A DNA stretch of 64,000 bases. Source: Nematostella vectensis (Eukaryota > Cnidaria > Anthozoa > Actiniaria > Edwardsiidae). The stretch covers positions 7,488,001-7,552,000 of the forward strand of contig NC_064034.1 of assembly GCF_932526225.1 (NCBI RefSeq), written 5' to 3'. A program made the position numbers and the translations under genes. Under the pieces are notes generated by a model that was not told where the DNA came from, did no database searches, and was given only the letters and a program-made list of their open reading frames with translations. This document shows, piece by piece, positions 1 to 11,914 of the stretch (its first letter is position 1; every line of letters starts with the position of its first letter).

Positions 1-1233
1 TTATTTTTCAGATTTGCGTCCTCGACAAGGAAGTGACCAGTGTCAGGGTTTACTCAAGAAAGTTTGCGTAGATGTTGTTTAATTTTTGAAAGAAAACAAT
101 GGTCTTGACGCCCAATGGATAAAACAGCTTAAAAGAGATGGGGGTGGGGGTTTGACGGCAAATGGGTAACCCTGCTGGCAGAGCTTTCTTCCTGTTTTTG
201 TTCCATCAGTTCACTTGGGGTTGAGAGAGGGGTTCTGTGGGCGGCAGCCTGCTAAGGTGTCCATAAAATAGCGAGAGAGTTGGCTGTACATTCCGTTACT
301 TTAGCCAGGCAGACGCGGCATTCATCACATGATTGCATCAATTTTATTGGACTTCCCATAAAACAACAACTGATACAAAAACTGAAATTTGATGTTGGCT
401 CGTATTTAGGATACCATACTACTGATAGACTAGGTCCAGAACAAAAATATTAAATAAAATGTTAGTTAACCTTTATAAATAACCATTAAAAGGAATAAAT
501 AGAGTTCAAAGGATTCTTTGTATTCATATTACATCCATAAATACCTATTGGATTTAAACCAAAGCTGTAAAAGCTGTTTCTGATAAGTAAAACCCGAGCC
601 CCTTACTCTAATCCAATACACTTGTCTTCCTAGTCTCTACTTGAAAATTGAACGAATGGTCTTCGTTCGCTCATTAAAGGGATCATCGTGTCTTCCAATT
701 CAATCCTAGAACAAGAAATTAACGTGTCTACAAGTCGGCGGAACCAGTAATCAACATGTCTTCCATGTCGCTCCTGGAACAAGTGATCAGCTTGTCTTCC
801 AAGTCGCTCCTGGAACAAGTGATCCGCTTGCCTTCACTGCTTACGCCAGGGTGGACGAGGTTGGGGAGTACCTTCCATCTTCCATTTGTCCGTTGGTTTG
901 CTTTATCCGGTAATCTCTTACAAACGGGGCGACTACCTCCCAAGCCTTAAAACATAACAAGCAAAAGATAGCAACAAAGATCAATCTGGTGGCGTACAAC
1001 AAGAGCTACTCTGGAAATGTGTGAATTTTCTCTGATCCCAACCTCCCATCAGTGGGTGTAGGGAGAAAATTGCTGTGATTCACACAATCAGTCACCAAAC
1101 CGTTGGAACCATCCTAATAAAGAAAGCGGGTTTGTGCCACATACATTTCGCAAAGCGGGTTTGTGCCACTATAAATTATCGCCGCCTGAACACTTTGCTT
1201 ATCTTTTGTATAGAGAAATGTTTACGGTCATAC
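1..1233. other. Downstream or intronic sequence of HAL, no gene seen
   Basis: No HAL exon or other gene was recognised here. At about 680-835 there is a roughly 36-bp imperfect repeat containing CTCCTGGAACAAGTGATC. At about 1123-1171 an 18-bp motif (aaagcgggtttgtgccac) occurs twice. Short ORFs here lie over the repeat. The final HAL exon is probably beyond position 1. Confidence 0.5.
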
Positions 1234-4200
1234 CTTTTCTTCCCGTAGGAGTTGTGTGACGGCGTCAATATCAGGAGCCATGAAACGGTCAGTCTCTAGT
1301 GGCCTATAGGGGGATTAAAATCAAAATTGGCAACCGTCAACATCATCTTGAGTATAATCTTATCATCGTCATCGTCGTCATCATCATCATCAGGTCAAAC
1401 AAATTCCATTCAAAAGCCTTAAATCGTCTCCTGTGCGCGGATTAAATGTCGGTCTGAAGTCCCTTCCCACGAATGAGGAAATTGAAGGTATTTTAGACTG
1501 GCAGTTAGGACGGAATGCACAGGAGACTATGGCTAGCCAGACAACGCCAATTTTCAACGTCAAACTTTAATCAACGTCAACTACCACAAAATGTCTACAA
1601 TTTCATTTATGAGTTACATCTAAAATACTGAAATAGTTTTTTTTTGCTTATGATATTTGTGCGGCGGATTTACTCTTATACACGATCCGAAAAAATAGTT
1701 CAGTATACATGGCCGTATCTAGAAACATTTATCAACTGGCAAGCAATTGTCATCTCTTCTGTTTGCTAGGGGTCAGGGTAAAAATCAGCTTCGAAGCACA
1801 GCACCAAACCGCTTTATGTAAATGCTCAACTAGACATTAGTGACTAAACATAAGCACAGATGTCACTTACTCGACTCTCGATCTCACGAGTTTGTGCAAA
1901 GCCTCTAGGGGCTCTGTAGTCTTGAGGGGGCGCAGGAACTCTATCCCTTGGCAGGCAGCGAGAAGTTCGATGGCGAGAGCTAGAACATGGTCAGAGGGGT
2001 TTAGAATAACGGAGTATCTTGTTCCAGTACCAAAACTCTCCAACGCGGCTCGGTCTACCTGTGGTCTCGCCGAAAGAAGAGCCAAGAGAATTTTGTTTGT
2101 GCATGCTCCCTTCATTACCCAGAAACCTGTGTAATTTGTCGTTGTGCAACCTCGAGCCTGGAACCTCGAAAACAAAATGGCGGCCATGACAGGGAAATTC
2201 CTTCGAAGGACTGAAGATTTTGATTGAGTCTATCACTTGCAGTCTTTTTGCGAGACCAGTGGTAGACCTACCCCCGTAGGATGTCCAGGTACGCCAAGTA
2301 TGTCAAAGCTTAGGCGTCATCAGTTCAATTCTCAAACAGGTCAATAAAACTATGAATAAATGTCCAAGGAAAAAACACCACCAATGTACAGAGCCCTTGG
2401 CATGACGCGCGTTACAGTGGACACCATGACAATTAGCAAATAAGGTTGCGAGTATCACAGTCTGACTGAAATAGGAACCTCACATCTAACAACTAGGGGA
2501 TTCTGCCGAGTTCTGAAGGCTCAGGACACTCAAAACTCAAAGTTAAGTTCATGTCAATCAGATTGTGTCCTTCTCGCATCATTACTGGCTTGCTAAACAA
2601 AAATTGCAAGATTACAACAACAGCACTGTTGTAAGAACTATGACGGCTCAGCGGCGACAGGCCATATTTAACAATTATCATCACGAATAGTTTGCTGATT
2701 GTTTCTTACCTCTCTCTACGTTCTCGACAACAAGCAAAGCCTTTCTGGCGGAGAACCCGCCCATGGACACATGATCTTCCTGCCCTGCTGAAGTGCTGAG
2801 GGAGTCGACCGAGGAGGGATGGCATAGGACTTTATTCTCCGATACTGGAAAAAATATTAAAGGAGTACTGGCAATTAGAAACTGTGAATAGGATGGGGAG
2901 TGTAGCAATAAAAAAAGTAAAATCTTCCTTGTGACCTCAACCAAGTCTAATAGACAGATAGAGGCTAATTACAATGGATTCTTTATCGTGTTTTATTTTT
3001 AAACAATTTTATCTGCTCCATGTAGCAAAAATAATTAACTGACAGACCATGATTCTTTTAATGAACCTGTATTTTTGTTCATAAATTCAACTGTTTACAA
3101 GCTTTCCAAAATGAATTCAAAATTAAACTTTTTTAACGGTTCATCTCCCGAATACAGCAACCCCTGTAAGAGCGTCTGTGACTAGGCAGCAAGAACTCCT
3201 TTTAAAACCCTTGGTGCCTCAGAAAAGGAGGGAGAGTAATTGTCTGGAGTGTTTCACAAATTGACCAGGAATAAATGAATTGCTCGCGAGGTATTTGCAA
3301 GATTTTTCAACATGGTGTATGAATAGAACACTGCTGGACCCAGTTGTGCTAAGATGTTTTCCCAAACAATGCCGGTGTTGATTTCACAAGGCTTGGCTAA
3401 CATTTCTTACCTAGGGCTGCGCTTGTGCAGTGAGCCATCATAAATCCTGGGAAGGAAAAGATGTTCAAAATGGTTGCAAAAATGGAGAAGGCTTTCAAAA
3501 ATAGTTTAATCGTAATCATACCAGAGTTTAAGCCACCATTTTTAACCAGGAAAGCAGGAAGTTCGCTGTAGGCTGAAAGAAAATTATCAAAAAAGTAATT
3601 TTCAAAATCTTGCCATCCCGTCAATGTGGTCTGACCACAATATTTACATCATTTGTTTGTAATAATTATTTAGCTAGTCAAAATTATAGTCTAATTATAA
3701 AATAGCAAAATATAAAAAAGAAGAAATTAAATTCTTGGTTTTAATGTGCTACCAAGATTGCTTCTTTCTACCCATTATACGGGTTCTCCACCAGATACCT
3801 ACCGGGATTCATGAGACGCTCTAGTCGACGCTCACTCATACTCGCGAGCTCGTGTACTCCTATAGCAAGGTAGTCGAGAGCCTGGAACGGATATATGTAT
3901 CATGATAGAAAAACTATTTTTCCAAACAGAACAATCTTCGATAAAAAGCCGATGGGATTGGATGCTATTTTGTGACTCTTTATTGTGTGGGGGCGTAAAC
4001 ACGCCTGCGTGAATTGCCTTCTCTAACTAAGGCAGGGGGCATGATTTTAGTAAAGTTTTTCCCTTTAGCTGTTGGAAATAATTGTACCCCCTCTATTTGT
4101 TCAATGTATTCTTGAAGGAATTTCAAGATACGGTTTTTCTTTCAAAATGATCAAGCACGCTGTTACCTTCGCAGGGTACTCGCCGTGGAAGTTCCCTCCA

Positions 4201-7200
4201 GAGATGATCTCCTCGCGATCGACAAATACAATCTGTGAACATCCCTGTCAAGGACTATGGAACCAAGATATTTCTTAGAAAAAAAAACCCTTAATTCACC
4301 GATCCCTTTATACAATCTGTGAATATCCTTGTCAAGGACTATGGAACCAAGATATTTCTTAGAAAAAAAACGCTTAGTTAAACGATTTCTTTATACAATC
4401 TGTGAACAGCCTTATCAAGGTCTATGGCACCAAGATATTTCTTGGAAAGACCCTTTGATTAACCTATCCCTTTATCCAATATATAAATATCCTGTTTGAT
4501 GGTGATTACAGATGGGGTAACCTATCGACAGAACTTGCTATAGGTTTGAAGGATACCGGGTTATCGGTGGCACTATTGATCTCCGTTGTTAAGATGCCCC
4601 GGACAAACTCGATCGTATCAAATACAATTCCGTGCACCTGCGGAGAGACAAAATAAAACAAAACATAAAAAAACTTGGATCCTGAGGATGTCATGCCATA
4701 GCATATAGCCTAACCACCTTTTCCAGCAACACTTAGATTCCACACTAGTATCATTAAACTTAATTTTCATGGCGCTGGTTGCGCAAGTATCAATCCGTGA
4801 TTACAACAATTTAAAGTATTACCTGTGGACAGCAGCGAAGCGTGTAAGCGTCCTGGACACGATTACAGAACCGATGGCTTTCTACAGAAGACAGCATGGG
4901 TAAGACATAGAACCGATGGCTTGAAACAAGACAGCATGGGTAAGACATGGTTACAGAACCGATGGCTTGATACAAGACAACAAGGGTAAGACATGGTTAC
5001 AGAACTGATGGCATTCTACAAGACGACACGGGTGAAGCATGATTATATGGTTAGCTGGTTAGAGAACTGATGGCATTCTACAAGACGACACGGGTGAAGC
5101 ATGATTATATGGTGAGCTGGTTAGAGAACTGATGGCATTCTACAAGACGACACGGGTGAAGCATGATTATATGGTTAGCTGGTTAGAGAACTGATGGCTT
5201 TCTTCAAGACAACACGGCTTAGGTCTCACAATATGAATACCCGGAGCAATTTTGAAAGTCTGTCAAGTCTGTTATAGCTGAGATATCAAATCCCGTTATC
5301 TGTGCTACTCTGAAACATGGCCCATACTAATATTTTGCCCACTAATATTTTGTATTGTTACCTGCTATTTCGGATGGATGTATGTCTGAGTGAAGAACAG
5401 CTCGCAGTGTCTCTGCCACCTTACCCTGTCCCTTGTGGGGACGCACTCTGTGAACATCTAATGGGGAAAAGAGTTTGTATTAGGTATGGTACCGCTATCA
5501 TTATCCCTTTAGTCAGGCAGTACACAGCACTAGGGTGCCGCAGCCCCCCCCCCCCCCCCCCCCCCCCCTTAGCGGCCAAAAAGTGGATAGTTTCTTATTA
5601 AGGAATCTTCAAATACTATGCCTATTTCATATGATACCTATGACTGCGCACCCTTCTTAGGCAATCCCGGGTACGCGCCTGTTAGTTTTTTACTCACCAA
5701 AGTCAAACGCCCTGGAGCTTCCTTTGAGAACTTCCACCGACATGGCTGCTATGATGTTGGCTTGTCTAGCGATGGCGAAAGATCGCTCAAGCGCTGGAAA
5801 AAGATAAACGGCAAGAGAATATCAAAACATACAGTAAGTGTTTTTATATTGGTTCCCCCTTACACTTTCCTATTTTAGAAATCCTGGTATCAAAAGAGAG
5901 AAAGGACGTTTTGTGTATAATAGGATTATGGAGCATTATTTGGAAATAACAGATGCCAAATGAGCATACCTTCTGCTCCAAGGGCAGTAATGAGTTGCGT
6001 GCCGTTGATAAGTGCGATACCCTGCAAAGTTCATTAACACAAGGAAGATGTCAAATCACGCGTTATATCATATGGCATAAGCAACAACAGCGACATCAAC
6101 AACGACAACAACAACGACAACAACAGCGATAACAACGACAACAACAACGACAACAACAGCGATAACAACGACAACAACAACGACAACAACAGCGATAACA
6201 ACAACAACAACGACAACAACAGCAAGCGCGAAGCGGATCCAGAAATTAAGAGGGTGAACCGTTCCTTGGGCGAGGCTGTTTGTATATTAAGCCCACCATA
6301 TATCTGCCATTGAAAGGGGTAATTTTTCGTTGATACTCACATTCAAGATTGGCCTCTACGTTTCAATGTTTATATTTTGTGAAGCGGTTTGTTCTTTAGC
6401 GTTTTGTATGGGTAAGGGTTAAATTAACGTTTATTGGGTGGTGGCACCGACTCAACTGTCTCAAGGTATGTTATTGTGCGGGATATAACTAACTTTTACC
6501 TCTTTCGGCCCAAGTTCAACTGGCTTCATGTCATGAGCCTCAAGCACCTAAAGCACATTAAATAAAACCATTAACTACAGAAAGGCACATACTCAATCAG
6601 CTTGCCTTTAGTGGTCCCATACGGTCAGCCACAGGAATCTCTCTGGAGACTCTATAGTCTCTATGTAGTCTCCTACGAAGCCACTCTTAACTTTGTCACT
6701 CTGGTCTTTCTCGCCTGTTCTATCGATGTCACCCTCAATTCTATTCGCAAACATTTTAGAAACACTGTTGCTGTTTTAGAGCATGACAGATATCGAGGCG
6801 GCTGCTTAATAGGGTAGATTATCTATGGTAGATAGTATGATAGGGACGCATTCTAGAGCATGACCGACATCGAGGCGGCTGCTTAGTGGGGTAGATCATC
6901 TATGGTAGATAGTATGATAGGGACTCATTTTAGAGCATGACCGATATCGAGGCGGCTGCATAGTGGGGTAGATCATCTATGGTAGATAGTATGATAGGGA
7001 CTCATTTTAGAGCATGACCGATATCGAGGCGGCTGCTTAGTGGGGTAGATTATCTATGGTAGATAGTATGATAGGGACTCATTTTAGAGCATGACCGATA
7101 TCGAGGCGGCTGCTTAGTGGGGTAGATTATCTATGGTAGATAGTATGATAGGGACTCATTTTAGAGCATGAAAGAGGTAGAGGCGGCTGCTTACTGTAGT

Positions 7201-10200
7201 AGGGTAGATTTTCTATGGGAGATTTTTACCAGTTTAGCATCCGCCCATCCGCTTTTCGGACTCCACATCTGTCCTTCTCCTAGCATGATCCCCAGGGCGA
7301 GGTGAGCCAGGGGGGCGAGGTCCCCGCTCGCGCCCACTGTGCCCTGTTCTGGGACTCGTGGGAGTAATGACTCTACAGAGCAAAGAGGGCTTTAGAACTG
7401 GCATAATCAGGATTTACAAATAGCTTTATGTCATACGTACTGTTGTATGCTTCAATGTATTGTTGAAGTGTTTCAAGTGAGATACCGCTAAAGCAAAGAA
7501 AAAAAAAAGAAAAAAGATAGATGAGATAGTGCCGGGTATCAGACAAGCAAATATAAGCATGTTTTGACGGGGCAGACGGGCAGATGAATAGACAGGACAG
7601 GTTAACGATATAATACCTGTATCCTTTCGCCAGGACGTTAATTCTCAGTGCTAGTAGCATGCGTGTTCTCTCTAGAGTTAGCGGGTTGCCGACACCTGCA
7701 GGTTTTAGACGATATGATGACATATATCACTATTAGATCTAGACTAAAAAATCCCAGCGACATAGTCTATAATGTAATTCTAGAATAAATCAATACCCCC
7801 CACAGATGCAATGACGGGGAGTCTTTCGGGATCTAGCCCCCGTTTTTTTTACAGGCAAACACTGTATTTCGGCCAATCCCGGGGTGATATTCCTGAGGGG
7901 TGTGTGTGTGTGTGGGTGGAGGGGGGGGGGGGGGGCTCTGAGGAAATTCCAATCGTGCGAAAGTGGGTGTTTGATGGTATTTCATTTCCAGTGGATAAAC
8001 AATATGTTCTTTTTATTCAAATGCTGTATCTCGACCAAATTTATAGGGCAAAAATCCTGAGGGATGGATAAGGGGTCTCAATTGGGAAGAAGATGCAAGT
8101 GGAGCTAACATCTTCTCTGGAATCACACAATCTACTTTTCGCGAATCTTACCTACGGCGTGGGAGCGAACCAAGTTTTGTTGGAGGTCTCTGAAATACAG
8201 ATTTTAATCTTTTAATCATCGAGTTTGTTTCTACCTAAGGCATCTTTACTCATCAATGTCATAAAGATCTAAGACATGTCTTACTGACTCGTACCCATCC
8301 GCACGTTATTGGCAACAATGGATTTGTTGTGGGTAAATTAATAGGCGAGAGTAAAAGTGTGGCCCATTCGTACAAATATACTTCGGTGTGGTTAATAAAA
8401 TTATAACTGGTAGGTCAACACATGGGTCAAAGGTGTTTTTTAAGCAAATGTCCCCCTTATTGGAAATGCTTTCCTGCTATTTTTAGTTATCACCATTTAA
8501 CTCACTGTAGCTTATCTTTGGAGATGACAACTTGAGCAAATTTGCCAAAACCAGTAGTTACTCCGTACGAAACTGCAATTTATCAAGATCAGTATCAGCT
8601 AACCATTATAATGGAATTTTCCTCGAGCATCCAAGGGACCGAATAATATGCCCTTTCAGTTGCGGATCTAGGGGGGGTTAAGGGGGTTTAGCCCCCCCTT
8701 TGGCCTGCCAGAAAGCCATTGCCAGCATTGCCACCTCCCCCCTTTATCACCGAGTCAAACCCCCCCCCCCCCTGAAATGAAAACCTAGATCCGCCCCTGC
8801 CTTTATATAGAGGCTATCCGCATATTGGAGGTCCGTTACATAATGTATGTCCCACACCCTTGTCTGCTCTTCTAGATAGTGCACTTAATAAGAACATGCG
8901 ATCTTCTTAGAAAGCGTCTCTGTATGTGCAGTAAATTGATTGTGGATAATATGCATTTAGGAATCGACATTCCGTGAGTCGGTAAAAAAAAGAATGTCCG
9001 ACCTACCTCTATTCTCCCTGACGATTTCATCGAGAAGAGCCCGAGCTTTGTTGATTCTTTTCTCGGATTCTTCTGTTAGCTAAAAAGATAAACAGATAGT
9101 ATTTAATAGTATACAATGAAACCTCCTTATAACGGACAACCTCGAATTCAATAAATGAGTCCGTTGAGCGAAAGCGTAATGGAAGTCTGTTATATGGAGA
9201 TTCTACTGTAAAACTGAAAAGATGTGATTTAGTAGCAGAGCAAATACAATTTCTGATTTGATCCCTCCTACAAACAGGCGTGTGTCCAGAGGGGGTTGCA
9301 AGGGGTCCGTACCCCTCCCTGCTTATTGCAGGAATGGAAAATTACGTGGGAAAGCATTTAAAAATAATTGAATCCACTTGTGTGAATTCACACTTGTGAT
9401 AGAAAAAGGTTTGGGTCTAGAAAGGCATAGTCATAGGTTAGGGTTGAGCTCAAGGAAAAACAAAATATTTCCATCTTAAAATCATTCCTCTCAGTGAATT
9501 ATTGTTAGACCCCACCCTGCTTTTTCTCTGGACATTACCCTGACAAAACTCACTTTGATTTTTAGACCTCCTTTCCCAAGTTTAACGAGAACATCAGTAG
9601 AAAGGGTCTCGCCGTCCAATGCAACAAATTTACACTGAAGAGAAAGAGAAATATTTTACAATTTAAGATACATGACACCATATAGACGTTCCCCTGCTAT
9701 TGTTAAGTGAACGAAACAAAAAGGGATAATAATCAAGAAAAAAATTGGATGGACAGGTTCAGATTTATTTAGGAGTGCAGCACGAAGACTTTGTTGTGGG
9801 TGACTTTTTCACAGCATGATTTTTCCTACTGACCTTGCAGGCATCGAATTGTTTGTTCTGCAATACACTTGAACTAGAGATAGTAGGTACTAATGAGTAT
9901 GCATGGCTGCTCCCGTTTCCTTCTCTTCATGGAACTCGGGACGACCCCTACCCCCCGCCCCCCACCCCTTAAAACCTCTAGGGCAGCTCTTAATTACTCA
10001 ACCTACCTCTGGCTCAAGCGGAACATGATTCTTCTCCAAACCATTTCTTTAAAATTAGTTAAGGTTTCTAATTTGAACGTCTTTGAGTGAAAACATCAAG
10101 CAGATATAACCTACAGTCGATCATTACCGAAAGTAAATTCTACAAGCGAATGATTACTTTCTCTTGGTCCTTATAGAGGTGGGGAGGTAGAGAGCGCCTT

Positions 10201-11379
10201 ATTCGTACAATCTCCTAAATCTCTTGTAACTCAGATTCGCCCTAAGCGACTTGTAAGCCGAGCCGATCGCCTGTTTCATTTGATCATATGAAAATGAGCC
10301 TTTGGGCAATTAAAAATATAGCGAGTAAGCTGCTTATTAAAAGATAAATTTGAGATAATCATTATGCGCAGGGAGAACTAACTAAACGCGGCCATGTAAT
10401 ATTTTCTCTCTTATACACCGGCTAGACGCACCGGCCGCGCTACGTAAGATGACGAAATAGAGTGGTAAACAAGCAACTATTATTATCAAAAGGGTACATC
10501 TCTCTTTGAGACTGAGAAGTGTTGTTTTTTTCTGAAAATAATAAAGAACGTTAAAAAATATAATGGCGTTGAACTTTTTTTCTTATGTAAAAAAAGATGA
10601 CACTACATTGTCTTATAACAAAATTAACTATTAAAGGTTATCCAAAAACGGTTATTACCTGCTCTAGAGTAAATATGTATACAACCATAAGTTTGTACTT
10701 TGTTTACAACAATTAATAATCATGATAATTAATAATAATGGTTTGTTAATACCTCCCAGGGAAGGGTTCGTTTATTTTGTCTATTTCATTTGGGGGCATG
10801 AAGAAAAATTCTCCCAAAGCTAATTGAAATTTTTTGGCTCTTTTATCAAAATGACAAGATTATGATAGTCTACTTTCCTCGTGTTTTGATGGACAGTTTT
10901 GAGAGCGTCATTCATTTGCATATACCTCGCATGTAACCATCCATGTAAATGTGACCGTAAAAGCCAAGCCGAAGCACGAAAAAAAAGTAGGGAAAGGGTA
11001 GTTAGACGTATGTATTTCTTTGCATATTTCTTGGGTCAAGATATTCATTAGGTTTTTTTTTTTTTCACTGTGGATTACTCTTGTATGATTGCATGCTGAT
11101 TATTATATTTCTAAGTCAACACTTTCTAAGTAATTTTCACTTACCAAGCCAGATGAAGTCATTGTCTTTCAGAACGTCTCTGACTATGTCAGTCGGTGAG
11201 AGCAGGCCAGTGCTTTCGGCTAATCGAACCTCAAATGACTCGGAATTCGAATCGAAGGGTTTGGAAATAGACTTTCTTCGTAGCAGGCATTTATCAACCA
11301 GTGACTGAATCGAATTGTTGTTGTCTTCCTCACATGGAACCACGATCCATTCTCCTTCAATGCGAACGTTTACCCGCAT
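1234..11379 (-). CDS. HAL: Histidine ammonia-lyase (histidase), 3' end missing
   Basis: Deaminates L-histidine to trans-urocanate, the first cytosolic step of histidine degradation. Exons read from the minus strand: 11145-11379 (start Met), 9834-9889 (tentative), 9554-9634, 9007-9079, 8506-8572, 8152-8189, 7617-7695, 7441-7487, 7230-7372, 6500-6547, 5970-6021, 5698-5793, 5362-5457, 4823-4881, 4557-4637, 4167-4232, 3803-3881, 3532-3572, 3411-3446, 2710-2844, 1871-1979, 1234-1303. All junctions are GT-AG and phase-consistent. Exon 7230-7372 carries [12 protein letters not shown], whose Ala-Ser-Gly cyclises into the MIO electrophile. Other family blocks are [35 protein letters not shown] and [18 protein letters not shown]. 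About 595 codons are present against about 657 residues in the human enzyme; the model stops at LLREEK, so roughly the last 45 residues lie in an exon not seen in 1-1233, probably outside the window. The start gives an N-terminal [16 protein letters not shown] resembling animal HAL. The gene is divergent from PIGF. Confidence 0.95.
4227..4490. repeat. Tandem repeat of about 83 bp copying a HAL 3' splice site
   Basis: Units starting near 4227, 4311 and 4393, plus a decayed fourth near 4474, share tacaatctgtgaa and accaagatatttcttag. The first unit overlaps the acceptor of HAL exon 4167-4232 (minus-strand ttcacag before the exon), so each copy upstream of the exon repeats that acceptor and the first exon bases. 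Confidence 0.85.
4861..5225. repeat. Tandem repeat (about 61 bp) copying a HAL exon start
   Basis: The motif agaac[c/t]gatggc.ttctacaag recurs at 5001, 5063, 5124 and 5185 (spacing 61-62 bp), with shorter irregular units from 4866 to 5000. The motif is the 5' end of HAL exon 4823-4881 together with its AG acceptor on the minus strand. The array therefore holds a series of near-copies of a real splice acceptor upstream of the functional one. Confidence 0.85.
5544..5568. repeat. Poly-C run in a HAL intron
   Basis: Twenty-five consecutive C residues between HAL exons 5362-5457 and 5698-5793. Other C runs occur near 8761-8772, 14701-14714, 14757-14774, 27817-27832, 29801-29815 and 34399-34414. 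Confidence 0.9.
6070..6218. repeat. (CAA)n/(CGA)n microsatellite
   Basis: Interrupted trinucleotide repeat of CAACAACGA and CAGCGATAA units in the HAL intron upstream of exon 5970-6021. The long leucine-rich ORF on the minus strand is only this repeat translated. Confidence 0.9.
6776..7225. repeat. 77-bp tandem array, about 5.5 copies
   Basis: The word gcatga recurs at 6781, 6858, 6935, 7012, 7089 and 7166, exactly 77 bp apart. Units are nearly identical, share tcgaggcggctgc and tctatggtagat, and abut the donor of the HAL exon that encodes the MIO motif (exon end 7230). Confidence 0.95.
8657..8799. mobile_element. MITE-like inverted-repeat element in a HAL intron
   Basis: The left end is cagttgcggatctagg; the right end reads caggggcggatctagg on the other strand, giving a 16-bp terminal inverted repeat with two mismatches. 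The interior is G-rich then C-rich. CCTTT flanks both sides. No coding capacity. Confidence 0.6.
9834..9889 (-). other. HAL: Tentative second HAL exon
   Basis: Exon 1 ends in phase 1 while the next clear exon (9554-9634) begins in phase 0, so an exon of length 2 modulo 3 is needed between them. This 56-bp interval has an AG before it, a GTCAGT donor after it, the right phase, and no stop. The residues it would add (about 19) show little similarity to vertebrate HAL, whose linker here is variable. It was chosen on phase and splice sites only. Confidence 0.4.
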
Positions 11380-11914
11380 GGTCTCTAGACTTTGTTCCTG
11401 GTAAAATTACAATGCTGGGAAAATAAAATGCGTTAAAATTCGGTAAAATTATGACGAGAGAACCGTAAAAAGCCGGTGTGTTGGTTATCGCTTCCTTCGT
11501 TTCTGATGATAACCCGTAAGACGGGTTTAAAATATTCAAATGCGTCATGGTAGGAAACAATTCAACGAATCAGATTCGAGAGCTTTAGTCACACCCCCGA
11601 CGCAGCCCACGGTTCTCCCGCGCCAAAAGGCGAGGGTCTGTGCAAGACAAACAAAGACACTAGGGGGGAGGTCGAGTGATAAGTTTTGTACGTGTCTTCA
11701 AGGTCAATTTTTGTAACTTTGCGCGAACCTGTTACCTGTCTTTTCGCGCCTATAAGGCACATCAACTTTGCGCGAACATGTGCTTTTTATAACCAATCGA
11801 TCCGCGAATCCTTCAATCTTTTTGTTATCGATGTTTCGGATTTCTCTTTTTTTTCGGGCTTGGCGCGGAGACGTGGGCTCCCTGCGCTATCCATAGCGAG
11901 GCTATTCAAACAAA
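11380..11914. promoter_or_regulatory. Bidirectional promoter region of HAL and PIGF
   Basis: The two start codons face away from each other across 535 bp. The middle (11590-11640) is GC-rich with a CCCGCGCC stretch, while 11690-11800 contains three TTGCGCGAAC/TTTTCGCGCC-like words that resemble E2F-type sites. No TATA box is evident. Transcription start sites cannot be placed from sequence alone. Confidence 0.5.

Noticed and set aside
6034-6225. Poly-leucine ORF
   Set aside because: Microsatellite artefact within a HAL intron.
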